Positions 49,709-58,398 of a DNA stretch of 64,000 nt are shown piece after piece. Position numbers and translations under genes: made by a program. This DNA comes from Paenibacillus kyungheensis. GTDB lineage: Bacteria > Bacillota > Bacilli > Paenibacillales > Paenibacillaceae. Every line of letters starts with the position of its first letter. Position 1 is the first letter of the stretch. The notes under the pieces were generated by a model. It did no database searches. It had not been told where the DNA came from and saw nothing but the letters and a program-made list of their open reading frames with translations. The stretch lies in the NCBI RefSeq assembly GCF_028606985.1, contig NZ_CP117416.1:1650001-1714000 (forward strand). Reading direction: 5' to 3'.

Positions 49709-51151
49709 TTGGATAACTTATTACGAGAACTTGCCAAAGAACACACATTAGAAGCGATGAAATTTGAAATTCAGCAAAATCAGCGATTTATTAATACTAC
49801 CCCTGTCTATCGAAATACATATAGAACCACCAAGATTGAAGTTCTTCGTGCTATGGTTCGTAATCATATCCTTCGTCAATTTGTTCATTTATCCGCTGAA
49901 GACCATACATTTGAAAACTTAAAAAAAATAAAAGGGATAAGTAATGAATTTGAGATGTTTGTCTCTAATATATCGGCTACAAGTTATGCTTATGAAGTAA
50001 CGTATAAGGCTGAACAACAATTACTTCTGGACTATACAAATGTTAACCGCAGAGATACTGATTATGTTTTGGATCAATTATTAGATACAACTTTAGAAGA
50101 AGAGCATGAAATGAAAGGAACCACTAGATTTTTTTCTAAAATGCTTAACATCATACAGAAGACAATCAATATTATAGGACTATCTATATCTTGGTTACTA
50201 GCGATTCTGTATATTATGTTTATTATAGGTGTCTTTATAGGTACGATAAGGAATCATGAACCCAACACATTGGAAGCTGGTTCTACCGCTAATACTATAG
50301 TTGAAAATAATTCAGACAGCTCTATAAGATCATTTGATGCACAGATCGAAGACGATTCAACTCCGTCCAATTTTGGAAATACAGGTACAAGTGGAAATGA
50401 TGCTATAAACAATAATGTTGTAGACAATCATGCAGATTACACTACAGCAGACAATAAAGTAGAAGCTCCTTTATCAACTACGCCATATGAAGTTGTGAAA
50501 AGTGATGATTATTCATTTGAAGAAGATACAGAAGATCAGACTTCATCCCTTATACCTGTAGAAGAATCAGAACTGGTAGTCACAGAAGTACCAGAGGAAA
50601 CTTTTACTATCGGCTCAACCAAAAAGCAAGTTAAAGCCGTAATGGGTAATCCAACATCAGATTTAGGAAGCTCTTGGAGTTACAGCTATTCCTTTGTACA
50701 ATTCGATCAGGATGGAAAAGTAAAGGGATGGTCAAATATAAGTGATAATTTGAAAGTGTATATGGGTGAAAAAAATGAATACAGTACTGCCTTTACAATA
50801 TATTCTACTCAAAAAGATGTAGTAGCTTCAATGGGAACGCCAACCTCTATTACAGGTGATACATGGAGTTACAAATATTCGATGGTGAATTTTGATAGAA
50901 ATCATCTCGTTAAAGGCTGGTCAAATATCAGTCGTAATCTGAATGTATCTTTGGGATCAGTCCAAAAGAATGCTAGACCATTTACTACACACTCATCTAA
51001 ACAAGAAGTTATCCATGCTATGGGAACACCAACCTCTATTATAGGGAATACATGGAGTTATGAATATTCGATGATAAGATTTGATGAAAATGACGCTGTT
51101 ATCAGTTGGTCGGATATCAGTCATAATTTGAAAGTAGAATCATCAAATTAA
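49709..51151 (+). CDS. Membrane protein with three BamE-like repeats
   Basis: Uncharacterised 480-residue protein. Residues 1-150 are soluble and helical (cytoplasmic by the positive-inside pattern), about 152-180 is one membrane helix (ISWLLAILYIMFIIGVFIG), about 190-297 is a low-complexity Asn/Asp/Ser/Glu linker, and 298-477 holds three tandem repeats starting near 298, 361 and 424. Each has the pattern ST-K-V---MG-PTS---W-Y-YS---FD----V-GWSNIS-NLKV, like SmpA/BamE-type domains. The repeats should lie outside the membrane. The TTG start has GGGGAGAAGG upstream. No partner is recognised; base composition is AT-rich. Function unknown. Confidence 0.8.
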   Translation: MDNLLRELAKEHTLEAMKFEIQQNQRFINTTPVYRNTYRTTKIEVLRAMVRNHILRQFVHLSAEDHTFENLKKIKGISNEFEMFVSNISATSYAYEVTYKAEQQLLLDYTNVNRRDTDYVLDQLLDTTLEEEHEMKGTTRFFSKMLNIIQKTINIIGLSISWLLAILYIMFIIGVFIGTIRNHEPNTLEAGSTANTIVENNSDSSIRSFDAQIEDDSTPSNFGNTGTSGNDAINNNVVDNHADYTTADNKVEAPLSTTPYEVVKSDDYSFEEDTEDQTSSLIPVEESELVVTEVPEETFTIGSTKKQVKAVMGNPTSDLGSSWSYSYSFVQFDQDGKVKGWSNISDNLKVYMGEKNEYSTAFTIYSTQKDVVASMGTPTSITGDTWSYKYSMVNFDRNHLVKGWSNISRNLNVSLGSVQKNARPFTTHSSKQEVIHAMGTPTSIIGNTWSYEYSMIRFDENDAVISWSDISHNLKVESSN

Positions 51152-51168
51152 AATATGTAGACTGTCTT

Positions 51169-51250
51169 TCTAACCCTACAAGTTGAATCTAACACTGTTA
51201 GATGTTATCATGAACAAATAAGAAGTAAAGACCAATTTTGTAGGGTTAGA
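51169..51250. promoter_or_regulatory. Operator array of TetR gene
   Basis: ATCTAACA-C-TGTTAGAT (51187-51203) is a perfect operator-like palindrome. It is enclosed by a 13-base perfect outer repeat, TCTAACCCTACAA (51169-51181) and TTGTAGGGTTAGA (51238-51250). The half-site TCTAAC/GTTAGA therefore occurs four times just before the TetR start. Confidence 0.75.
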
Positions 51251-51263
51251 TAAGAGGGATAAC

Positions 51264-51938
51264 ATGAATAAAAAACTAGCAGTGACAGAAGCCAGAGTGT
51301 TAGAAGCATCATGGGAATTGTTAACTCAAGATGGAATTGAAAAGTTCAGTATGCGTAAATTAGCCAAGCTGATCGGGATTCAAGCACCGTCGATTTATTG
51401 GTATTTTAAAAGCAAACAATTGCTTTTTCAAGCATTAGCCAATCATGTAGCCAAAGATGTTCTTTTGGCTATGGAACCAGAGGGAGATTGGAAAGAACAA
51501 TTACATCATTATGCTGTTACGATGCGTAATCAATTAAAAAAGTATTCTTGCTCTGCACAATTATTAATGCAAACATTGCCTTTAGAAAGTGATTATTTAC
51601 AGATGATTGATCAATTTCTACAAGCTCTGGAACCACTCTCTCTTACAGACAAAGAAAAGTTTAACTATATTATCTGTATTATTAACTATGTATTGTGTCA
51701 TGAATTAGACGAGTATGAACGTCAACAAGTAGAGAATGAGTTGGAAGATGAAAATCAACAGTCATTAGAAGAATGGGCACTTCGTGCATTTGAACAAGTC
51801 CCACCTGAAAAAGTCAGTATTATTCGCAGAATGTATACCAATGGCTTATTTGGAGAAGTGGGTACAGATGAGATGTTTGAAGCGGGGCTGGATATTTTTC
51901 TAAGTGGAATCGAACAACGAATTGTTAACAACTTATAA
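51264..51938 (+). CDS. TetR-family regulator
   Basis: TetR/AcrR-family repressor of 224 residues. The N-terminal helix-turn-helix is MRKLAKLIGIQAPSIYWYFKSKQLLFQALA, core residues 28-57, of the class that includes TetR itself (SIYWYFKSKQ resembles the TetR LYWHVKNK region). The C-terminal ligand domain matches the TetR_C type, with YTNGLFGEVGTDEMFEAGLDIFLSGIE near the end. AGAGGGATAAC precedes the ATG. A rich operator array lies directly upstream, indicating autoregulation. No efflux pump adjoins it, so the regulated gene may be the upstream membrane protein or lie elsewhere. Confidence 0.9.
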   Translation: MNKKLAVTEARVLEASWELLTQDGIEKFSMRKLAKLIGIQAPSIYWYFKSKQLLFQALANHVAKDVLLAMEPEGDWKEQLHHYAVTMRNQLKKYSCSAQLLMQTLPLESDYLQMIDQFLQALEPLSLTDKEKFNYIICIINYVLCHELDEYERQQVENELEDENQQSLEEWALRAFEQVPPEKVSIIRRMYTNGLFGEVGTDEMFEAGLDIFLSGIEQRIVNNL

Positions 51939-51961
51939 CAAATCATATTATTGTTAAAAAC

Positions 51962-52012
51962 AAAACCCCATGTATATTACCTCTTGCTGAGGTTTGGATA
52001 CATGGGGTTTTA
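51962..52012. terminator. Bidirectional terminator after TetR gene
   Basis: AAAACCCCATGTAT pairs with ATACATGGGGTTTT; T-rich on both strands, shared with the convergent WG-repeat gene. Confidence 0.88.
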
Positions 52013-52072
52013 TAACTATCTATAATTTGAAAAAAAAGATAAATAATTTTTGGTTTTTACTATATTACGCAT

Positions 52073-53245
52073 CTATTCATATAGATTGTTTTCAAAAAAA
52101 TATTTTTGATAAATAGTGGCTTGATTTAAAGAGTTTATAAGTACACCATATCCTTCATTAAAAGCTGAACCAGAGCGATATGCAAGTGCTGTCAAAAGTT
52201 TTCCTCTTTGATCAATATAACCAAGTTTACTTGAATGACTTGTAGTAACCCCAATTAGTGCTACACCATTGTGAAATGAAGTTGCTTTATTATATTTTTG
52301 ATAAGCAATAATCCATTTCCCTGTAGAATCAATAAATCCAACATTTCCTTTATCATTATATACTGCTGCTAATCCTTCGCTAAAAGAGTCCGCTTGATTA
52401 AATTGAAAAGGAATTACTACTTTCCCTTTTGAATTAATAAATCCCCATTTTCCTTTTTTATTTTGGACAGGTGCTAATCCTTGTGAGAAATCACCAGCTG
52501 CTTTGTATTGGAAAGGAATAATTACTTTTCCCGTTCTATTGATATATCCATAATTTTGGTTACCATCTTGAACAACAGCTAACTTTTCTGAAAAATTACG
52601 ACCATAATTATATTTGTAAGGAATCACTATATTTCCAGCTTTATTAAGATAGCCGATCTTATCGCTATTTTTGGAATAAGAAAGGGCTAATCCTTCTGTG
52701 AAATTAAAAGTAGAATCATAACTTCGTTCTAAATCGAGTATTTTTTTACCAGTGGTATTAATAAAAGAACCATTATCGGATTTGCTTTTTTGGACATAAG
52801 CAATATCTTCTGAAAAATAACTTGCTTGTATATAACTGCAATCAATTACTAATTTTCCTTTAGTATTTATGTATCCATATAATTTACTATTTATATCTTT
52901 AACTAAAGCACGTTGTTGATAAAAATCAGACATGGGGACTAAATTCTGCGGTAGAATAAAACTTTGTTTGCCAGCAGTATTATAAAATAACAATTTACCA
53001 TCTGTGGTTTGAGCAAAAAGAAGACCATCGTGAAATTGTCCATCACTTTGAGCTAGAGGAGTACTATAGTCTATATTCGAGGATACTATCTTTAAATCTG
53101 CTTTGTTGGAAGAAAGAACAGTTTTCATATTTGTCGTCTGTAATGATGGATGAATAGAAGCTTCTGTAATAGTTAAAGGACAAACTAAGCCTGATACTAC
53201 TGATAACAATATAGTAGCAATAAATGTATTTTGTATAGTTTTCAT
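52073..53245 (-). CDS. Secreted WG-repeat protein
   Basis: Exported protein of 390 residues. A signal peptide (about 1-30, cleavage near ITEAS) precedes seven WG-type beta repeats: YGYINTKGKLVID, GSFINTTGKKIL, IGYLNKAGNIVIP, YGYINRTGKVIIP, WGFINSKGKVVIP, VGFIDSTGKWII and LGYIDQRGKLLTA, each followed by a FSEGLA-type segment. WG repeats probably fold as a propeller-like binding surface; ligand unknown. The gene is AT-rich relative to the core genes. It is not clearly cotranscribed with the LtrA gene 150 bases upstream. Confidence 0.85.
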   Translation of the reverse strand: MKTIQNTFIATILLSVVSGLVCPLTITEASIHPSLQTTNMKTVLSSNKADLKIVSSNIDYSTPLAQSDGQFHDGLLFAQTTDGKLLFYNTAGKQSFILPQNLVPMSDFYQQRALVKDINSKLYGYINTKGKLVIDCSYIQASYFSEDIAYVQKSKSDNGSFINTTGKKILDLERSYDSTFNFTEGLALSYSKNSDKIGYLNKAGNIVIPYKYNYGRNFSEKLAVVQDGNQNYGYINRTGKVIIPFQYKAAGDFSQGLAPVQNKKGKWGFINSKGKVVIPFQFNQADSFSEGLAAVYNDKGNVGFIDSTGKWIIAYQKYNKATSFHNGVALIGVTTSHSSKLGYIDQRGKLLTALAYRSGSAFNEGYGVLINSLNQATIYQKYFFENNLYE

Positions 53246-53395
53246 TAGATTCTAATAAGCTCCTTTGTATGGTAAAAGATTTTATTACACTAGCGATTTA
53301 TTCTTTTACTATCATATGGTTAACAAATCCCCGTAATAAAATCATCATGGATGATCGAATACAGGGAGTTGTTAAAAATTCAATTAATACACATA

Positions 53396-54484
53396 TTACG
53401 TAGTGACTTTAGCAAATACGATAAAGAACACCATCAATTCCGCTAATACCACATGCGGTGATACCATTACCAACCAATCGAAAGCGAATAATATACCCAG
53501 TGTCAGTGCAAGTCCGATCATCACTTGAAATCGTGGCTTGAAATTATGGTAGCGATAGCGATGGAATACGATCATTACTGCTAAAAAGTAAATCAATACA
53601 GACGCAAAGGTAAAACTCAAAATAAATAGATACGAAAGTTGTTCTAAAAAAAGCAATTGAATCGCAGCCGCAATCATACTAAGTGAAAAGTAAATAAATA
53701 GATGCCCATACATAATCGTTTGTCCAGCAGTTTGTTTTTCTTTATCCACATGCTTTTCGACATTTTCGAAATATTGCCACCAGATTGCAATAATCAACAC
53801 AAATGCCATTGCTGCAAACAAGATCGACGAAGGAGTAAATTGATCAGATTGCAGTACAGACAACATACTGATCACAGACTCTCCTAATAAGATTAATGTG
53901 AATAAAGCAAATCGTTCTAGCAAATGCGCAGTATGAATCGGCGTTTTGACCAGATTTTTGCGACCGATCAAAGGCACAATAATATCGACAGCTATACCTG
54001 CGTACAAAATAAGATAACGAATCCATGAATCGAAAAATAAAGAACAACATGAAATAACAATCCCGACCCAGAAATACGTTCCGAAAAAACGAGCCGTTTC
54101 TTGGCGGTGATGCTTCTCCTGCGTAGTGGTGATCATGTACTGAATAACCATCAATGCCCTGAGCCCAATATATCCGATCAGAAAAGGTATGTAATTTGAA
54201 TCAAAATCGATATTGAGACTGGCGGTCATAATCAGTACAAAAAATAACTGCACAATCATAAATATCCGATCTTTGGTGCTGTCTTTGCCAAAGCGATTGT
54301 TGTATACACTTTGCCCGACCCAAGCCCACCAGATCGGAATAAAAATAAGTAAAAACTTACCTAACTGTTCGAGTGAAATGCCACCATGTTCTACATGAAG
54401 TAAGACATGGGTCGCTTTGGATACCGCAGCTACAAATAGCAGATCATAAAATAACTCTAGCCAGGTCACCTTTTTTTCTAACAT
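53396..54484 (-). CDS. LtrA-family membrane protein
   Basis: Low temperature requirement A family protein, 362 residues with about ten membrane segments. The family N-terminus KVTWLELFYDLLFVAAVSKATH is present, as are WWAWVGQSVYNNRFGKDS and HLLERFALFTLILLGESVISM. LtrA was named for growth of Listeria at low temperature; its molecular role is unknown. The ATG at 54484 has GAGGGGG six bases upstream; the adjacent TTG at 54487 is too close to it. Confidence 0.88.
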   Translation of the reverse strand: MLEKKVTWLELFYDLLFVAAVSKATHVLLHVEHGGISLEQLGKFLLIFIPIWWAWVGQSVYNNRFGKDSTKDRIFMIVQLFFVLIMTASLNIDFDSNYIPFLIGYIGLRALMVIQYMITTTQEKHHRQETARFFGTYFWVGIVISCCSLFFDSWIRYLILYAGIAVDIIVPLIGRKNLVKTPIHTAHLLERFALFTLILLGESVISMLSVLQSDQFTPSSILFAAMAFVLIIAIWWQYFENVEKHVDKEKQTAGQTIMYGHLFIYFSLSMIAAAIQLLFLEQLSYLFILSFTFASVLIYFLAVMIVFHRYRYHNFKPRFQVMIGLALTLGILFAFDWLVMVSPHVVLAELMVFFIVFAKVTT

Positions 54485-54610
54485 CAATTGCCCCCTCTTT
54501 CACCAAACTTATTTCCATATCTATTGTATAGAATTGGAAGAAAAGTGTCAGCTTATTATTTTAGCATTATCATAATTAAGTAGTTGTTATATGTAAAAGT
54601 ACAACCTGAA

Positions 54611-54642
54611 AGTCCGCTATCTAGAGTAACTGATAGCGGACG
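54611..54642 (-). terminator. Hairpin after deacetylase gene
   Basis: GTCCGCTATC (54612-54621) pairs perfectly with GATAGCGGAC (54632-54641). On the minus strand it is followed by TTTCAGG, a weak T-run, 65 bases past the deacetylase stop. Confidence 0.6.
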
Positions 54643-54706
54643 GTATACCTATACGGATTCATTTTCATACAGGTACTAGATTGTATTTAATAGCAGATCA
54701 TATTCT

Positions 54707-55783
54707 TTATTTAGAAGTGTCAGACTTTTCCGATTCTCCTGCTTCACGACCACTATGCTGGATCGAATCAGGAATAAATAGATTGCGTCCAGGTAGTTTG
54801 TTTTCCCACATGATTGAATTATATAGACGCTCTGGATCGATCAGTGGAGAGCCACCATTGATACGTGGAATCGTCATAAGATCGGTATCACGTGTGACCA
54901 GACCAAGTTCAGTTGTAAAAGCATAACGAATACCTACATTTTGAGCGACTTTCTCTACTTCTGGTGTATGCAATCCGTAAGGATACGCAAATGTATTAAT
55001 GACATGAGGAGTAAGTGGACGAAGTGCTTCTACACAGCGTCTAAGATCGTTCTCAATCCGTGCTAGATAATGTTCATGAGTCTCGGTTACGCCATCTTTT
55101 ACCAGTGGAGCTGTAAGGGCATCAGTAGTATCGCTTGTTTTGTAATGTAATTTATCGGTATGCGCTTGAACTTCCATATTCGGATCAGAGCTAGTCATGT
55201 TTTTAATTTCGGCTTTGGTCATATGAGGAGTGGCTACAAGAGCGCCTTTACTGAAATCTCCTGTAATCACAAAGCTTACACCGGGAATATGGCGCTCCTT
55301 CATAATCGGATACGCTGTAGTATAGAAGTTCTCATATCCATCATCAAACGTAACCAAGACCGCATTATCCGGTACTTTGCCACCTTTCATAAAAAGACGG
55401 AATTGTTCCAGTGAAATAAAATTCATATCTTTAGAACGCAAATAATCCAATTGAGAAGCAAAAAGAGCAGGTGTAATAATATCTCCACCTTGTTTGATCG
55501 GATCAATATCATGATACATCAGTACAGCCACTTTATTTTGATAATGATCTTTTTTGGCAATCGAAGCAAATTGTTCTACAGGTGGAAGTTGATCTGCGGA
55601 TAATGGTGGATTTACTGTTACGTTGGAAGTTCCTTGAATAGAATCTCCCAAGCGATCTGCTTGTGCAGTGGTAAAAGATGAGAAGAAATTGCGATCCGAA
55701 TACACTGCCATCAAGATAAGCGCAATCGCTACTGTCGTTACAAGACCCGTAACCACATACACAGACGTTTTGAATAATTTCAT
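54707..55783 (-). CDS. Membrane-anchored polysaccharide deacetylase
   Basis: CE4/NodB-type deacetylase of 358 residues. An N-terminal membrane anchor (about 5-27) precedes the catalytic domain with AVLMYHDID, VLVTFDDGYENFY (catalytic Asp pair), QAHTDKLH (metal His), NTFAYPYG and a late IPRIN. The layout, with MYHDID first, resembles the IcaB/PgaB branch that deacetylates poly-N-acetylglucosamine; a peptidoglycan substrate is possible. The ATG at 55783 has AAAGGATG upstream; the in-frame ATG at 55879 would add 32 residues without a site. It is divergent from the UbiD gene. Confidence 0.88.
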   Translation of the reverse strand: MKLFKTSVYVVTGLVTTVAIALILMAVYSDRNFFSSFTTAQADRLGDSIQGTSNVTVNPPLSADQLPPVEQFASIAKKDHYQNKVAVLMYHDIDPIKQGGDIITPALFASQLDYLRSKDMNFISLEQFRLFMKGGKVPDNAVLVTFDDGYENFYTTAYPIMKERHIPGVSFVITGDFSKGALVATPHMTKAEIKNMTSSDPNMEVQAHTDKLHYKTSDTTDALTAPLVKDGVTETHEHYLARIENDLRRCVEALRPLTPHVINTFAYPYGLHTPEVEKVAQNVGIRYAFTTELGLVTRDTDLMTIPRINGGSPLIDPERLYNSIMWENKLPGRNLFIPDSIQHSGREAGESEKSDTSK

Positions 55784-55848
55784 ACATAGATCATCCTTTA
55801 TTAGAAAGTGAGAGGCATCCATAGACATAATATCGGAAAATAGAGAGT

Positions 55849-55867
55849 GGGATATAACATATATACT
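55849..55867 (+). repeat. 19-bp direct repeat, copy 1
   Basis: GGGATATAACATATATACT, repeated exactly 149 bases downstream in the gap between divergent deacetylase and UbiD genes. Beyond the pair, this 308-base gap shows nothing recognisable. Confidence 0.85.
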
Positions 55868-55997
55868 GTAAAAAATCATTCTGACTCGTATGTAGTCTAT
55901 AAGATGCGTTTTGCAGCATTATATCGTACACTAAAAAGAAGTGATCTCATGTTCACATAATAGTACCATCTCTATATCGTTACGCCATGCCATAATG

Positions 55998-56016
55998 GGG
56001 ATATAACATATATACT
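55998..56016 (+). repeat. 19-bp direct repeat, copy 2
   Basis: Second exact copy of GGGATATAACATATATACT, 76 bases before the UbiD start. Confidence 0.85.
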
Positions 56017-56091
56017 TATTTTTAAATCAAATTTTAACCAATGTAAACTGATATTATAGATCAAGTAATGAACGCAGAATGGAGCTGGAAT

Positions 56092-57930
56092 ATGAACTAC
56101 CGTAATATGGAAGAATGTGTGAATGATCTGGAAAAAAACGGGCATCTGATTCGGATTCGTGAAGAAGTTGATCCTTATTTAGAAATGGCTGCGATTCATA
56201 TGCGTGTATTTGAAGCAGGTGGGCCTGCACTGCTTTTTGAAAATGTAAAAGGTTCTAAATTCCGTGCTGTTTCTAATCTATTTGGCACTGTCGAACGAAG
56301 CAAATTTATTTTTAGAGATACATGGGAATCGACGCAAAATGTAATTGCTTTACGCAATAATCCGATGCAAGCACTGAAGCATCCTTTTCAATATGTAGGT
56401 ACAGGGTTGTCTGCTCGTAAAGCGTTACCTTTGAAAAAATCGAGTGGATTACCTGCGGAATTTGAAGAAATTCAGATCGCTGATCTACCGCTTATTCAGA
56501 ACTGGCAAGATGATGGTGGAGCTTTTGTGACTTTGCCACAGGTCTATAGTGAAGATCCAGAAAAGCCCGGCATTATGAACTCGAATCTAGGTATGTATCG
56601 GGTGCAGTTGAATGGGAACGAGTATGAATTGAATCGGGAGATCGGTATCCATTATCAGATTCATCGGGGGATTGGGATTCATCAGGAAAAAGCTAATCGT
56701 CAAGGTAAACCGCTGAAAGTAAGCTGTTTTATCGGTGGCCCTCCAGCCCATACGTTATCTGCGGTGATGCCTTTGCCTGAAGGAATGAGTGAATTAACGT
56801 TTGCAGGATTGTTAGCAGGGCGACACTTTAGTTACAGTTATGTAGATGAATTTTGTATCAGTAATGATGCTGATTTTGTGATTACAGGTGAAATTTACCC
56901 GGATGAGACAAAGCCTGAAGGGCCGTTTGGCGATCATCTTGGATATTACAGTCTGACACATGAGTTCCCGATGTTACGAGTGCATAAAGTATATGCACGC
57001 AAAAATGCTATTTTCCCATTTACTGTAGTAGGTAGACCACCGCAAGAAGATACAGCTTTTGGTGCTTTAATTCATGAATTAACAGGTGGAGCGATCAAGC
57101 AAGAGATTCCCGGGGTCAAAGAAGTGCATGCTGTTGATGCGGCAGGTGTACATCCATTACTATTTGCAATTGGTAGTGAACGATACACTCCTTACCAGAA
57201 AGTAAAGCAACCGGCTGAAATTTTAACAATTGCCAATCGGATTCTAGGTACAGGACAGTTAAGTCTTGCCAAGTACTTATTTATGACAGCGGAAGAAGAA
57301 GAAATATTGGATTCTCACGATGTTGAACATTTTCTTACTTATATCTTGAAACGAATCAATTTGCATCGTGATATTCATTTCTATACGAATACAACGATTG
57401 ATACACTGGATTATTCAGGAACAGGATTGAATACAGGTAGTAAAGTGATTTTTGCTGCTGTAGGAGAGCCAAAGCGAGAGTTATGTACAGAAGTTCCGAC
57501 GATCTTACATGATCTACCACAATGTGGAACAGCTCATCTGGTCATGCCAGGTGTGGTTGCTTTGCAAGGAGCTAGCTTTGTAGATTATGAGCATAACGAA
57601 CAGCAATTAAATGATCTGTGTCAGGTGATTGCCGATCGTGGTGAATTACCAGATTGTCCATTGATTATTTTGTGTGATGATAGTCCATTTTTAAGTGCGA
57701 CGATTGATAATTTCTTATGGGTTACCTTTACACGTAGCAATCCATCTCATGATATATACGGAGTAAATAGCTTTACCAAGCACAAGCATTGGGGTTGCGA
57801 TAATGTTATTATTGATGCACGCACTAAGCCTCATCAAGCTCCACCATTAATCCCTGATCCTACGGTAGCGCAACATATTGAGCGACTATTTGTACAGGGA
57901 GCTAGTTTGAATTCATTAGCTAAGCCATAA
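56092..57930 (+). CDS. UbiD-family decarboxylase
   Basis: Prenylated-FMN dependent (de)carboxylase of 612 residues, the long form of the family. NLFGTVERSKFIFRD, FIGGPPAHTLSAVMPLPEGMSE and DFVITGEIYPDETKPEGPFGDHLGYYSL are visible in pieces; the EGPFGDH Glu and the upstream Arg/Glu are the catalytic set. C-terminal FTRSNPSHDIYGV and NVIIDARTKPH are also typical. It would need UbiX-made prFMN, but no ubiX is in the window. Substrate is unknown. The ATG at 56092 has GGAG seven bases upstream; the ATG at 56068 has none. Confidence 0.88.
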   Translation: MNYRNMEECVNDLEKNGHLIRIREEVDPYLEMAAIHMRVFEAGGPALLFENVKGSKFRAVSNLFGTVERSKFIFRDTWESTQNVIALRNNPMQALKHPFQYVGTGLSARKALPLKKSSGLPAEFEEIQIADLPLIQNWQDDGGAFVTLPQVYSEDPEKPGIMNSNLGMYRVQLNGNEYELNREIGIHYQIHRGIGIHQEKANRQGKPLKVSCFIGGPPAHTLSAVMPLPEGMSELTFAGLLAGRHFSYSYVDEFCISNDADFVITGEIYPDETKPEGPFGDHLGYYSLTHEFPMLRVHKVYARKNAIFPFTVVGRPPQEDTAFGALIHELTGGAIKQEIPGVKEVHAVDAAGVHPLLFAIGSERYTPYQKVKQPAEILTIANRILGTGQLSLAKYLFMTAEEEEILDSHDVEHFLTYILKRINLHRDIHFYTNTTIDTLDYSGTGLNTGSKVIFAAVGEPKRELCTEVPTILHDLPQCGTAHLVMPGVVALQGASFVDYEHNEQQLNDLCQVIADRGELPDCPLIILCDDSPFLSATIDNFLWVTFTRSNPSHDIYGVNSFTKHKHWGCDNVIIDARTKPHQAPPLIPDPTVAQHIERLFVQGASLNSLAKP

Positions 57931-57955
57931 TCAACACAATCACAGAAATAATACT

Positions 57956-57997
57956 AAAAAGAACCTTTACTTTTACCTATAGAGAAAGGTTCTTTTT
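57956..57997 (+). terminator. Terminator after UbiD gene
   Basis: AAAAAGAACCTTT pairs with AAAGGTTCTTTTT. The remaining 400 bases to the monooxygenase gene are very AT-rich; apart from an inverted repeat at 58326-58360 I see nothing coding in them. Confidence 0.9.
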
Positions 57998-58325
57998 GCT
58001 GTAACAAGCATTTTCAAACGTTTCGTAGTTCAAAGGGTAAGAAATGAAGAGTAAGAAAAGTTAAATATTGAAGTGATATATAGATGAATATACTATTTAT
58101 AAGAATCATAATGGAATATTAACTGACATATAATTTATAAAATTTGAAATTATATTCGTTAATTCTACCAATTTGCACCTTCTTATTTAGAAATGATGAC
58201 AATAAATCTATCATTAACTTTTAAAAATAAGAATAATACATATATAATAAGTCTATTCCTTAGCAATTCTTACATCAAAATTCGAAAGTTAAAAATAATC
58301 TTTAATAAATAAAAGTAGAGTTGAT

Positions 58326-58360
58326 ATAGAACAGTTCTGAATCATATAGATTTGTTCTAT
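58326..58360. promoter_or_regulatory. Nested inverted repeats before monooxygenase gene
   Basis: ATAGAACA (58326-58333) and TGTTCTAT (58353-58360) are perfect 8-base arms, and AGAAC-A-GTTCT (58328-58338) is a second palindrome sharing the left arm. Operator-like, 39 bases before the start. Confidence 0.5.
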
Positions 58361-58398
58361 CTTCAAATAGATACAGAGCACAGGAAGGATGAGAGAGT

